Assembly (NCBI GenBank): GCA_002359055.1
Contig: DEQC01000083.1
Coordinates: 23,674-71,234 of the forward strand
Direction: 5' to 3'
Length of the DNA stretch: 47,561 nt
Origin: Flavobacteriales bacterium UBA3376
Lineage (GTDB): Bacteria > Bacteroidota > Bacteroidia > Flavobacteriales > Weeksellaceae
Both the position numbers and the translations under genes were made by a program. Under the pieces are notes generated by a model. That model had not been told where the DNA came from, searched no databases, and saw only the letters and a program-made list of their open reading frames with translations. This document shows positions 34,630-42,627 of the stretch, piece by piece (the first letter of the stretch is position 1; each line of letters opens with the position of its first letter).

Positions 34630-35341
34630 TCCTGATGAGATAGTATTTTGGGAATATGGTTTTATCAATTTGAATTTAACCATAGTCATGACTTGGGCAA
34701 TTATGATTTTGCTCGTCATTGGCGCTTGGTTAATTACACGAAATCTAAAAACCAGTATTAATAATCGTTCCCGTTGGCAGAATATTTTAGAAATAATCGT
34801 TTTATTGATCAATGATCAAATCAAAGAAATAGGATTAAAGAATCCAAAAAAATACATAGGATTTATTGGCACGCTATTTTTGTTCATCGCTGTGTCGAGT
34901 ATTTTATCGATCATACCTTGGTACGAACCACCAACAGCGTCATTGTCAACTACAGTAGCATTGGCCATATCCGTATTTATATCCGTTCCGGTTTTTGGCA
35001 TTGCAGAAAGAGGATTTTGGAAATATTTGAAAACTTATATAGAGCCCAAATTTTTCATGTTGCCTTTAAATATCATTAGTGAAATTTCTCGAACCATTGC
35101 CTTAGCGATTCGTTTGTTTGGTAATATGATGAGCAGTGGATTGGTCGCCACGATTTTGATTTCATTGGCTCCATTTTTCTTTCCCATGATTATGGATGCT
35201 TTGGGATTATTGACAGGAGTGATTCAGGCATATATTTTCGCCATTTTAGCATCGGTTTATATCGCTGCAGCCACTCAAAATGAAGAGGAAGAAATTTCAA
35301 ACGTAGAACTTCAACAATTAAATGATAAAAACTTAAATTAA
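34619..35341 (+). CDS. atpB: N-type ATPase a subunit
   Basis: 240 aa with five or six helices. The essential stator arginine is Arg165 in ISRTIALAIRLFGNMMS, the signature of the a subunit that forms the two ion half-channels beside the c-ring. It starts inside atpR. The C-terminal tail (NEEEEISNVELQQLND) is unusually acidic. Confidence 0.95.
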   Translation: MRISPDEIVFWEYGFINLNLTIVMTWAIMILLVIGAWLITRNLKTSINNRSRWQNILEIIVLLINDQIKEIGLKNPKKYIGFIGTLFLFIAVSSILSIIPWYEPPTASLSTTVALAISVFISVPVFGIAERGFWKYLKTYIEPKFFMLPLNIISEISRTIALAIRLFGNMMSSGLVATILISLAPFFFPMIMDALGLLTGVIQAYIFAILASVYIAAATQNEEEEISNVELQQLNDKNLN

Positions 35342-35365
35342 TTTAAAAATAAAACAAATAAACAT

Positions 35366-35632
35366 ATGGATAGCGTAACTATTATTGGATTGGTTTCTAT
35401 AATCACAGCAGGTTTTACAATTGCCATTGGCGGTATGATGCCATCTTTGGCAGAAGGTCGAGCAGTAGCCAAAGCATTGGATGCCATCGCTCAACAACCC
35501 GATGCTTCATCGACAGTTTCAAGAACTTTGTTCGTGGGTTTAGCCATGATTGAAACAACCTTGATTTACTGTTTTGTGGTTTCGATGATATTGATTTTTG
35601 CCAATCCTTTTTGGAATCATTTTATAGGTTAA
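35366..35632 (+). CDS. atpE: N-type ATPase c subunit (rotor ring)
   Basis: 88 aa helical hairpin. Helix 1 ends PSLAEGRAVAKALDAIAQQP with Glu30; helix 2 holds the ion-binding Glu63 in AMIETTLIYCF with Thr64, Thr65 and Tyr68. Aligned to the Ilyobacter Na+ site (Gln32, Glu65, Ser66, Thr67, Tyr70), the Gln is replaced by a second Glu, the two-carboxylate type found in N-ATPases. Helix 1 has an AxGxTxAxGG variant of the glycine motif, expected for a large ring. Confidence 0.93.
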   Translation: MDSVTIIGLVSIITAGFTIAIGGMMPSLAEGRAVAKALDAIAQQPDASSTVSRTLFVGLAMIETTLIYCFVVSMILIFANPFWNHFIG

Positions 35633-35638
35633 ATTAAT

Positions 35639-36376
35639 ATGGAAGTTGATTGGTTTACAGTAATTGCCCAAATTCTTAACTTTCTTGTTTTGGTTTGGTT
35701 GCTCAAACGGTTTTTATACAAACCGGTTTTGAATGCTATTGACGAAAGAGAAAAAAAGATAGCATCAGAATTAGAAGATGCAGCTTTACATAAAGCGGAA
35801 GCAAGAAAGGAAAAAGAGAAATTTCTTCAAAAAAATAAAACTTTTGACGATGAACTCGATACTAAAATGGCAGAGGTTCGTCAAAAAATCGAATCGAAAA
35901 AACAACGATTATTTGAAGAAGCACGCTTGGAATCTGAAGCTTTACAAGCGCAATTGAAAGCATCTTTGGAAAAACAAGAAGACGATATCAAAGAGAAAAT
36001 TAAGTCAAAAACAAAAGAAGAAGTGCTTGCTATCGCAGGAAAAATCCTTTCAGATATCGCCGATGTGGATTTAGAAGAGCAAATCATTCGGGTTTTTATC
36101 GATAAAATTAAAAACTTGGATGAGGCTGAAAAATCTAAACTTTTGGAAGCCCTTCATACCACGCATGGCAAAGTGAAAATCATCAGTGCTTTTGAACTTT
36201 CAGATGCTTCTAAAAAGCAATTAGAAACAGTACTTCGTGAATTAAAAGCTGACTTGGATATTTCCTATGAATTAAATTCAAAAATTGTCAGCGGAGTCGT
36301 TTTAGAAACTCAAAACTTTCAATTGTCCTGGAGTATTGATTCGTTTTTATCATCTATGAAAACAGACATTATTTAA
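35639..36376 (+). CDS. atpF: N-type ATPase b subunit with a delta-like C-terminal domain
   Basis: 245 aa, much longer than a normal b (about 160). One membrane helix (8-24), a long coiled coil (35-135), then a C-terminal part (178-243: VKIISAFELSDASKKQLETV, then SYELNSKIVSGVVLETQNFQ, then SWSIDSFLSSM) that reads like the C-terminal domain of the delta subunit (usually -v-S-a-pLs--q---l, then -vdp-liGG---r-gd--iDgS). No separate delta gene is present, so this protein probably does both jobs in the peripheral stalk. Confidence 0.92.
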   Translation: MEVDWFTVIAQILNFLVLVWLLKRFLYKPVLNAIDEREKKIASELEDAALHKAEARKEKEKFLQKNKTFDDELDTKMAEVRQKIESKKQRLFEEARLESEALQAQLKASLEKQEDDIKEKIKSKTKEEVLAIAGKILSDIADVDLEEQIIRVFIDKIKNLDEAEKSKLLEALHTTHGKVKIISAFELSDASKKQLETVLRELKADLDISYELNSKIVSGVVLETQNFQLSWSIDSFLSSMKTDII

Positions 36377-36385
36377 AACAAAAGA

Positions 36386-37933
36386 ATGAGTTCAATCGAT
36401 TTAAATCAAATAGTTGATGATGCATTTAATGAGCTAAGCCAAAATCGAAATAAAAGTAAATCAGCACTTCATATTCGAGAAAAAGGCGTAGTGAAAAATG
36501 TATCGGCAGGAGTTGCAACCGTTACCGGATTGCCTGGTGTTGGTTTTGGTGAATTGTTGGCTTTTCCCAACGATATGTATGGCATGGTTTTCAACCTTGA
36601 TGAAAAAGAAATTGGCGTTGTTTTGTTGGGAAATAGTGAGCAGATTCAAGCCGGAAATACAGTTCATAGAACTTATAGAGTGGCAGATATTCCCGTAGGT
36701 GAAATGTTGTTGGGAAGAGTAATTGATTCGCTTGGAAATCCGTTAGATGATGAAGGGGAAATCGTTTTTGAAGAAAGATATCCGATTGAGCGTCCAGCAC
36801 CACCGATTATGAGTCGTCAAGCGATTAGAAAACCACTACAAACCGGAATAAAAGTCATCGATGCGATTATTCCCATCGGTAGAGGACAGCGCGAATTGAT
36901 TTTGGGTGATCGACAAACAGGGAAAACTTCCATTGTCATCGATACTATCATCAATCAAAAAGATCAAGATGTAGTTTGTGTATATTGTGCCATTGGTCAA
37001 CGAACAGCTGCCGTAGCGCGCGTGATTTCAGATTTAGAAACCAACGATGCAATGGAATATACGGTGGTAGTGGTAGCCGAAGGCAATAGTTCTCCAGGTT
37101 TGCAATACATCACACCTTATGCAGCGACGAGTATTGCAGAATATTTTATGGAACAAGGGCGAGATGTTTTGATTGTTTATGATGATTTAACGAAACATGC
37201 CCGTGCCTATCGCGAATTGTCTTTATTGTTGAGAAGACCACCCGGAAGAGAAGCATTTCCAGGTGATATTTTTTATGTGCATTCCAGACTTTTAGAAAGA
37301 TCGACGCATTTGAACGAATTGCACGGAGGAGGTTCGTTGACGGCTTTGCCCATCGTAGAAACACAAGCACAAGATATTTCTGCATATATTCCCACCAATA
37401 TTATTTCGATTACAGATGGTCAAATTTATTTGTCTCCAAAATTATTTGAATTGGGAATGCTTCCTGCGGCGGATATAGGGATGTCGGTTTCTCGTGTGGG
37501 AGGAAAAGCGCAACTTAGAGTGTATCAAAGTGTGGCGGGAAATTTAAAGTTGGCTTATGCACAATCTGAGGAATTAGAAACTTTTGCTCGATTTGGAACG
37601 CGTTTAGACAAAGAAACTCAGAAAAGTATTGAACGTGGAAAACGCATCCGAGCGATTTTCAAACAACCGGAACAAAGTCCAGTGTCCGTGCCTGAACAAG
37701 TTTTGGTTTTATTTGCTTTGGTTCATGGTGTTTTTGACGATGTGCCCTTGGATCGCATGACCGAAGCCGAACATCAAGTGCGTACTAAACATAGCGATTT
37801 ACCCAAAGAAATTTTGAATCGTATTTATGATTCAAAAAATCTAAATGATGAAGAACAAGAAGTCATTATTTCTTTGGCAAAAGAAGCGATTCAGAATATT
37901 TTGGACGAAGAAAAACTGAATAGCAATGGCTGA
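36386..37933 (+). CDS. atpA: N-type ATPase alpha subunit
   Basis: 515 aa. P-loop GDRQTGKT (174-181), AIGQRTAAVARV, and the arginine-finger region SVSRVGGKAQ near 370. It forms the non-catalytic nucleotide sites and lends its arginine to the beta active site. The stop overlaps atpG by 8 nt. Confidence 0.95.
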   Translation: MSSIDLNQIVDDAFNELSQNRNKSKSALHIREKGVVKNVSAGVATVTGLPGVGFGELLAFPNDMYGMVFNLDEKEIGVVLLGNSEQIQAGNTVHRTYRVADIPVGEMLLGRVIDSLGNPLDDEGEIVFEERYPIERPAPPIMSRQAIRKPLQTGIKVIDAIIPIGRGQRELILGDRQTGKTSIVIDTIINQKDQDVVCVYCAIGQRTAAVARVISDLETNDAMEYTVVVVAEGNSSPGLQYITPYAATSIAEYFMEQGRDVLIVYDDLTKHARAYRELSLLLRRPPGREAFPGDIFYVHSRLLERSTHLNELHGGGSLTALPIVETQAQDISAYIPTNIISITDGQIYLSPKLFELGMLPAADIGMSVSRVGGKAQLRVYQSVAGNLKLAYAQSEELETFARFGTRLDKETQKSIERGKRIRAIFKQPEQSPVSVPEQVLVLFALVHGVFDDVPLDRMTEAEHQVRTKHSDLPKEILNRIYDSKNLNDEEQEVIISLAKEAIQNILDEEKLNSNG

Positions 37934-38810
37934 AACTTTAATTCAATTACAAAGAAAAAAGAAAAGTGCAGCTGATTTATCATCTGTTGTTCGGGTGATG
38001 AAAGCCATGGCGATGTCCAATATTACTCAATTCGAACTTGCGGTTAACTCTTTGCAAGAATATTATCGAACGATTTCCTACGGATTATATGCTTGTATGA
38101 CCACCGAAAATATTTCGATTGTAAATGATTCAAATTTAAAAGGAAAACCTTCTGTAGTTGTGATTTTCGGTTCGGATCAAGGATTGGTCGGCAGATTCAA
38201 CGATTCGATTTATTTGCATGCGCAAAATACTTTAAAGGAATTGCCGGGAGAAATTGAAGTCTGGGCAATAGGAGAAAGGATTTATGCTTTATTGATGGAT
38301 GAGGGCATCGAGCCGACTAAATATTTCAATGTTCCTAATTCTGTAGAAGCTATCACGCCTTTGGTCAATCAGATTTTAATCGAAAGTGAAAAAATTGGTC
38401 AAGGCATTCAAGATTATAATTTATTTATTTTCCATAATCAACCGACCGAAGACGCTAATTATAAACAACAAAACAGTCGATTGTTTCCACCGGATAGCGA
38501 TTGGGAAAAATCTATTCTTGAAATCCAATGGCCCAATCAATCGATTCCTCAAGTCATCGGTCAAGCCGAAATTACGATGCGCGTTTTGATCAGAGAATAT
38601 CTTTTTGTGTCGCTATACAAGGCATGTGCTGAATCTTTGGCCGCTGAAAATGCCAGTCGATTGGATGCCATGGAAAGAGCCGAAAAGAATATTGAAGAAG
38701 TAGTAGATGAATTGGATTTGAGTTATAATCGCTTAAGACAAAGCATGATCGACGGCGAACTTTTCGATTTGATCGCTGGGTTCGAAGTTTTAAAGAAAGA
38801 TGATACTTAA
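37926..38810 (+). CDS. atpG: N-type ATPase gamma subunit
   Basis: 294 aa central shaft. The N-terminal helix AETLIQLQRKKKSAADLSSV with VVRVMKAMAMSNI, the FGSDQGLVGRFND loop, and the C-terminal helix LAAENASRLDAMERAEKNIE are gamma signatures. It is the last gene of the operon. No hairpin terminator is visible; a truncated recombinase begins 90 nt later. Confidence 0.93.
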   Translation: MAETLIQLQRKKKSAADLSSVVRVMKAMAMSNITQFELAVNSLQEYYRTISYGLYACMTTENISIVNDSNLKGKPSVVVIFGSDQGLVGRFNDSIYLHAQNTLKELPGEIEVWAIGERIYALLMDEGIEPTKYFNVPNSVEAITPLVNQILIESEKIGQGIQDYNLFIFHNQPTEDANYKQQNSRLFPPDSDWEKSILEIQWPNQSIPQVIGQAEITMRVLIREYLFVSLYKACAESLAAENASRLDAMERAEKNIEEVVDELDLSYNRLRQSMIDGELFDLIAGFEVLKKDDT

Positions 38811-38899
38811 CTCTTGGATATTTTGAGATTGCATACTGATTAAAAAAAATAACTTATAATCGCTTAAACTAATTCTTCTTTTGGTAGTCACTCCTTTTA

Positions 38900-39271
38900 A
38901 TGATTATGGGCGTTCTCAACGAGTGTATGAATCGCGATATTCAGGTTTGGACGATTAAAGATAATTATAGATTGGGCAGTGATATCAACTCCAAAGTTTT
39001 GGCATTTGCTTTTGGATTATCGGCTGAAATAGAACGAAATCTAATTTCTCAACGAACCAAAGAAGCTTTGGTTAGAAAACGTGCAGAAGGCGTTATTCTC
39101 GGTCTTCCTAAAGGAAGTAAATCTGCAAAAACCAAACTCACAGGTCAAGAAAAGAAAATCCAAGAATTGTTGGACAAAAAAGTCTCGTATTCCACCATTG
39201 GTCGGATTTTGGGCGTGCATCGATTGACTGTAAGCAACTTTGTGAAGGAAAGGATGAAAGATTATAATTGA
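38900..39271 (+). pseudogene. Serine recombinase (resolvase/invertase), N-terminally truncated
   Basis: 123 aa. It begins at MIMGVLNECM, which is mid-catalytic-domain in resolvases, and continues through INSKVLAFAFGLSAEIERN, LISQRTKEALVRKRAEG, LPKGSKSAKTKL and a C-terminal HTH (STIGRILGVHRLTVSNFV). The first 75 or so residues with the catalytic serine and SRLGR are absent; a TAG lies in frame 12 nt upstream of the ATG. It is therefore inactive and is a scar of a mobile element directly after the N-ATPase operon. Confidence 0.8.
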
Positions 39272-39342
39272 AACACTAAAGTTATTATTCACAAAACCTA
39301 TTTCAACTATATGACATTAAACGATTTATGTTTAAGGCATAA

Positions 39343-39375
39343 TTTGTTTGTTAAAATTTAAATGTTAAATTAGTC
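39343..39375 (+). repeat. Recurrent intergenic element, copy E
   Basis: TTTGTTTGTTAAAATTTAAA, then TGTTAAATTAGTC, sharing the 16-nt core with copies A, C and D. It lies immediately before the attC-like site at 39379. Confidence 0.7.
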
Positions 39376-39378
39376 AAA

Positions 39379-39455
39379 AAATTAACGACACTGCGTCCAT
39401 AAGGAATATATCCGCAATAAAGAGGGCATAAGTGTCGGATATACTAATGTTGTGC
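39379..39455 (+). repeat. attC-like recombination site 1 (candidate)
   Basis: Possible R'' AATTAAC (39379-39385), arm CGACACT (39386-39392) with AGTGTCG (39431-39437), and R' GTTGTGC (39449-39455). A second, overlapping pairing exists (TATATCCG 39407-39414 with CGGATATA 39436-39443). The R' is exactly complementary to GCACAAC at 40504-40510, as expected for the two ends of one gene cassette. It is weaker than sites 2 and 3 because the R'' is poor. Confidence 0.45.
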
Positions 39456-39489
39456 ACAATTAAGTATTAAACAAAATAAAATCAATTAT

Positions 39490-39990
39490 ATGGGACTATT
39501 TTCATTTAAATCCAAGAAAAACTTATTTGAAGTTATAGGATTGCAATTAAATTCTAACTTAGAATCAAAGCTTGAAAAAACAAACGAAACCGATAGTTTT
39601 ATCGATTATTCAGTAAAAATCAAAGATAATTTTGATGTTTTTAATAATGCGACATTTAAATTTTTTGATAAAAAGAAGGATTTATCAGGCACTTCTTCGT
39701 TCAATATTATTTTTGAGTCCAAGGATAAGGGATTAACCATAAACAAAATCAAAAATATAGTTGATACGATTTCTAAGGAATACGGCAAAGATCGAAGAGG
39801 TAACGGAAAGTGGACTAACGAAGATGATAATTCAATCACAACCTATTGGGAAGGTAGAGAATGGATTATTAATTCAAAAGGAAAAACTCACACGAAAATC
39901 AAAAAAAATTGCGCTCAAATAAATTTACATTTTCATTTAGATGAAGGAATAGATTTTGCCATAATCGGTGCAAGCAATTTAGTTAAATAA
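39490..39990 (+). CDS. Hypothetical cytosolic protein in a cassette-like unit
   Basis: 166 aa with no signal peptide. Starts GLFSFKSKKNLFEVIGLQL, then alternates strands and helices; the second half has GKWTNEDDNSITTYWEGREW and a beta stretch INLHFHLDEGIDFAIIGA. It resembles small accessory proteins of unknown function common in Bacteroidota. First of two genes between complementary boundary 7-mers at 39449 and 40504. Confidence 0.7.
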   Translation: MGLFSFKSKKNLFEVIGLQLNSNLESKLEKTNETDSFIDYSVKIKDNFDVFNNATFKFFDKKKDLSGTSSFNIIFESKDKGLTINKIKNIVDTISKEYGKDRRGNGKWTNEDDNSITTYWEGREWIINSKGKTHTKIKKNCAQINLHFHLDEGIDFAIIGASNLVK

Positions 39991-40024
39991 TATAAAATTA
40001 ATAATCTAAAAAAACATTGTAACA

Positions 40025-40480
40025 ATGAAAAATTATCTCATTTTAATCCTCGCTTTAATTGTTATTACTTCTTGTAAAGAGAGTAAAGAAAACAAAGAAG
40101 AAATCATAAAAGAAAACATCTCAAATAAAATAAAACAAAATTTTAAAGATCCTGACAGCTTCGAATTTGTAAGTATGAATTTGAAAGAAAAAGAAACAGT
40201 CAAGGAAAGGAAAAAAGTCAACAATGAAAAAAAAGTAGAAGAAGTTAAAGAATTATATGAAAAATTAGGATCTAAAGATTCAAAAGAATTATTGGAGTCT
40301 ATGCAGAAAGAACTTGAATTTCTAAATAAACAGACTGATGACGATAAAACAGCTGTTTTCAAATATGATTTTGTTGCAAAAGGCACCAATAGTTTTGGAG
40401 GTAAAATTCAAACAAAATATTTAGTACGAGTATTAAACGATGAAAATTATACAGTCCTAAGCTTTGGTAAAAATGATTAA
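40025..40480 (+). CDS. Small lipoprotein of unknown function
   Basis: 151 aa. Lipobox ITSC with Cys17, then a highly charged mature part. IKQNFKDPDSFEFVSMNL is a motif of a common family of short bacterial lipoproteins. A coiled coil (ETVKERKKVNNEKKVEEVKE) follows, and a C-terminal strand pair (KYLVRVLNDENYTVLSFG). Second gene of the 1.05-kb cassette-like unit; its stop lies 24 nt before the R'' of attC-like site 2. Confidence 0.75.
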   Translation: MKNYLILILALIVITSCKESKENKEEIIKENISNKIKQNFKDPDSFEFVSMNLKEKETVKERKKVNNEKKVEEVKELYEKLGSKDSKELLESMQKELEFLNKQTDDDKTAVFKYDFVAKGTNSFGGKIQTKYLVRVLNDENYTVLSFGKND

Positions 40481-40503
40481 CTCAACAGTCGTTTGAAAAC
40501 TGT

Positions 40504-40637
40504 GCACAACAAACATATTGCCGTCAGGCAGGCAAAGTGCTTCCGTTTGAAATTTATTTGTAAATTTAAACATTGTCGCTCGCTTGGAATTTTCTACTGA
40601 AAATCCCGCCCGAACGGCAATATACAAACCGTTATGC
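40504..40637 (+). repeat. attC-like recombination site 2
   Basis: R'' GCACAAC (40504-40510), L'' ATATTGCCGT (40515-40524), L' ACGGCAATAT (40614-40623, perfect 10-bp complement), R' GTTATGC (40631-40637). Total length 134 nt, within the known range for long integron attC sites. A small hairpin AAATTTA-TTTG-TAAATTT lies inside. R'' pairs with GTTGTGC at 39449 and R' with GCATAAC at 47123, i.e. with the opposite ends of the flanking units, as cassette ends should. Confidence 0.6.
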
Positions 40638-40867
40638 CTCACCCTAAAAGACAGAAACGACAATGAAAGAAAAAAGAAACAATATGAAGCCAACGCTTCT
40701 GCAAAATCAAAAGAGTTGCAACCCTACGCACCAAGCCAACGCATTGCACCACATTTGTTTTTATCCACCGCCTCACAAATACAAATTTGAAGCTTTACGG
40801 AAAACAGTAATATAAATCAGAAAACCGTATATACATTTATGGCGAACTAAATAATCAACCTGAAAAT
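40638..40867. other. Non-coding start of the 6.5-kb cassette-like unit
   Basis: No credible gene. It holds CAAGCCAACGCA (40733-40744), which has a near-copy (CAAGCCAACCGCA) just before attC-like site 3 at about 47014. A 68-codon open frame (40584-40790) crosses the hairpin and looks fortuitous. Confidence 0.4.
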
Positions 40868-41386
40868 ATGATTAAAACATCACTTAAAAATATACAATAT
40901 TACTTCCTAAAAGTTAGTCGATTATTTTGCATTCTCTTTAAACGAAGGAAACGGATTGAAAAAATAACATTTGGATATTACCAAAACTGGCAGTTCGAAA
41001 ATGCGTATTTGGTTGTTGATTTTAAGTTCAAAAATGCAGTTTGGTTTAGAATTGGCAAATTTAAATGTTGTGATTTTTCAAAGCAACTTGTTTTAGACCT
41101 TGAAAATATTCACACTGATACAATATATTTTGAAGTATTCGGCTTTTTTCAAAAAAAAGTTTATAAAATAAGTCTGAATAAAGAAGCTCAAATTAACACT
41201 CAATCTTTCAAAACAGTAATTCACAACATCAATACTGTTGAATTAGCACAACAGATGACAAAAATAAGCACACCTGAAATAGTATTGAGTATTTCTAATC
41301 CTACTTTTGCTTTTGAGAAAATTTCAATGAACCCCACAAATATACAATTCGAGTATAACCCTTTTAAAATTCAAGACTATATATGA
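40868..41386 (+). CDS. Hypothetical protein, first gene of the DUF4407 operon
   Basis: 172 aa. Basic N-terminus (YFLKVSRLFCILFKRRKRIEK), possibly membrane-associated, followed by a strand-rich domain (YLVVDFKFKNAVWFRIGKF, TIYFEVFGFFQKKVYKISL). Not recognised. The stop codon overlaps the ATG of the DUF4407 gene (ATGA), so translation is coupled. It starts 231 nt after the R' boundary of the unit, and no nearer start is better. Confidence 0.7.
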   Translation: MIKTSLKNIQYYFLKVSRLFCILFKRRKRIEKITFGYYQNWQFENAYLVVDFKFKNAVWFRIGKFKCCDFSKQLVLDLENIHTDTIYFEVFGFFQKKVYKISLNKEAQINTQSFKTVIHNINTVELAQQMTKISTPEIVLSISNPTFAFEKISMNPTNIQFEYNPFKIQDYI

Positions 41387-42627
41387 AAAGAGATTACTAC
41401 ACAACACCCAAAGCTGGTTGGGTAATGAAACAGCTATGGAAAGCGGCAGGTGGTGACCGCTACATTTTGGAACGAGCAACATACAGCGACCAAATAAAAT
41501 ATATGTGTTTGGGCGGAATTGTTTTTGCTACAGGAGCGATGGCAGGACTTGCAGGAGGTTATGCTTTTTATACCATTTTTTCGCCCAAAGGTTCTGCTCT
41601 TGAAGATAGTATTCATTATCCTACTGTTGCATTATCAATTGTATTTGGGATAGTTTGGGGATTGATGATTTTTAACATTGACCGTTTTATTGTTACAAGT
41701 ACTGGTAAAGGAGATGGAACAGAAAAAATAACTTGGGACGAATTTAAAAGTGCCATTCCACGTATCATAATGGGAGCGATTATTGCAATCACTATTTCCA
41801 AACCTATTGAAATCAGAATGTTCCAAACTGAAATAAATAATGAATTACACTTAGAACAACAAAAAAAAGAAAAAGAATATGAAATTGCTACTAGAAAAAC
41901 TTTTGAAGAACGCATAAAAGACTTACATAATGAAAATATTGAAATTCAATCAAGAATAGACAATTACATTAGACAAATAGCATTAAAGGACTCCTTATAT
42001 AATGTTGAAATGACACAAGGCAATGCTGGTAGAAAAAAAGGTGAAGGACCAGTTGCTATTGCATTAAAAAATGAACGAGAAAGGATAAATGTTGAAATGC
42101 AAAATTTTATTAATTCTAACAAAATGAAAATTGATGAAATCGAAAAAAGAAGGAAAAGTTTATATGATGAGCTAGAAGTTGCATTAAGTAAAAACAAGAC
42201 AGTATCATCAGGGTTAGATGGTCTTTTAATGCGAATCCAATTAGCACATAAAGTTGCAGGATTTTGGATTACACTTTTTATAACCTTGCTATTTATGGCT
42301 ATAGAATTAACACCAATTTTCTTTAAGTTGATGTTAAATAAAACGCCTTACGATTATTTGGCCGAAAATCGTGATGATTTAATACGTGCTGAAAATGGCA
42401 TTGAAGTTCGCTATGATTACTACAAAGACAAAGAAGGTGTAGAACGGCATTTAATCATCAATCACGAAGCCGAAAAAATGATTTTTGAAAAAATAAAAGT
42501 TACTGAAATTCAGAAAGAACTCACAGAATACGCCATAGCAAAGTATAAAGAAAAGGAAAAAGAGAAGATTGATGCCAACTTAGATGAATACATCAAAAAA
42601 ATAAATCCTAATGAATCCAATTCTTAA
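41383..42627 (+). CDS. DUF4407-type membrane protein
   Basis: 414 aa. Four transmembrane helices: 40-65, 80-98, 127-146 and 290-315. Hallmarks of DUF4407 are IVWGLMIFNIDRFIV (89-103), SKPIEIRMF (139-147) and IELTPIFFKLM (307-317). Between helices 3 and 4 lies a coiled coil of about 130 residues (150-275) that would project from the membrane. The biochemical role of the family is unknown to me. It overlaps the next gene by 17 nt, and that gene encodes a distant paralogue, suggesting a hetero-oligomeric membrane complex. Confidence 0.85.
   Translation: MKRDYYTTPKAGWVMKQLWKAAGGDRYILERATYSDQIKYMCLGGIVFATGAMAGLAGGYAFYTIFSPKGSALEDSIHYPTVALSIVFGIVWGLMIFNIDRFIVTSTGKGDGTEKITWDEFKSAIPRIIMGAIIAITISKPIEIRMFQTEINNELHLEQQKKEKEYEIATRKTFEERIKDLHNENIEIQSRIDNYIRQIALKDSLYNVEMTQGNAGRKKGEGPVAIALKNERERINVEMQNFINSNKMKIDEIEKRRKSLYDELEVALSKNKTVSSGLDGLLMRIQLAHKVAGFWITLFITLLFMAIELTPIFFKLMLNKTPYDYLAENRDDLIRAENGIEVRYDYYKDKEGVERHLIINHEAEKMIFEKIKVTEIQKELTEYAIAKYKEKEKEKIDANLDEYIKKINPNESNS

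Noticed and set aside
40584..40790. 68-codon plus-strand ORF
   Set aside because: It begins inside attC-like site 2, has low-complexity composition and no recognisable domain; fortuitous frame in boundary DNA.
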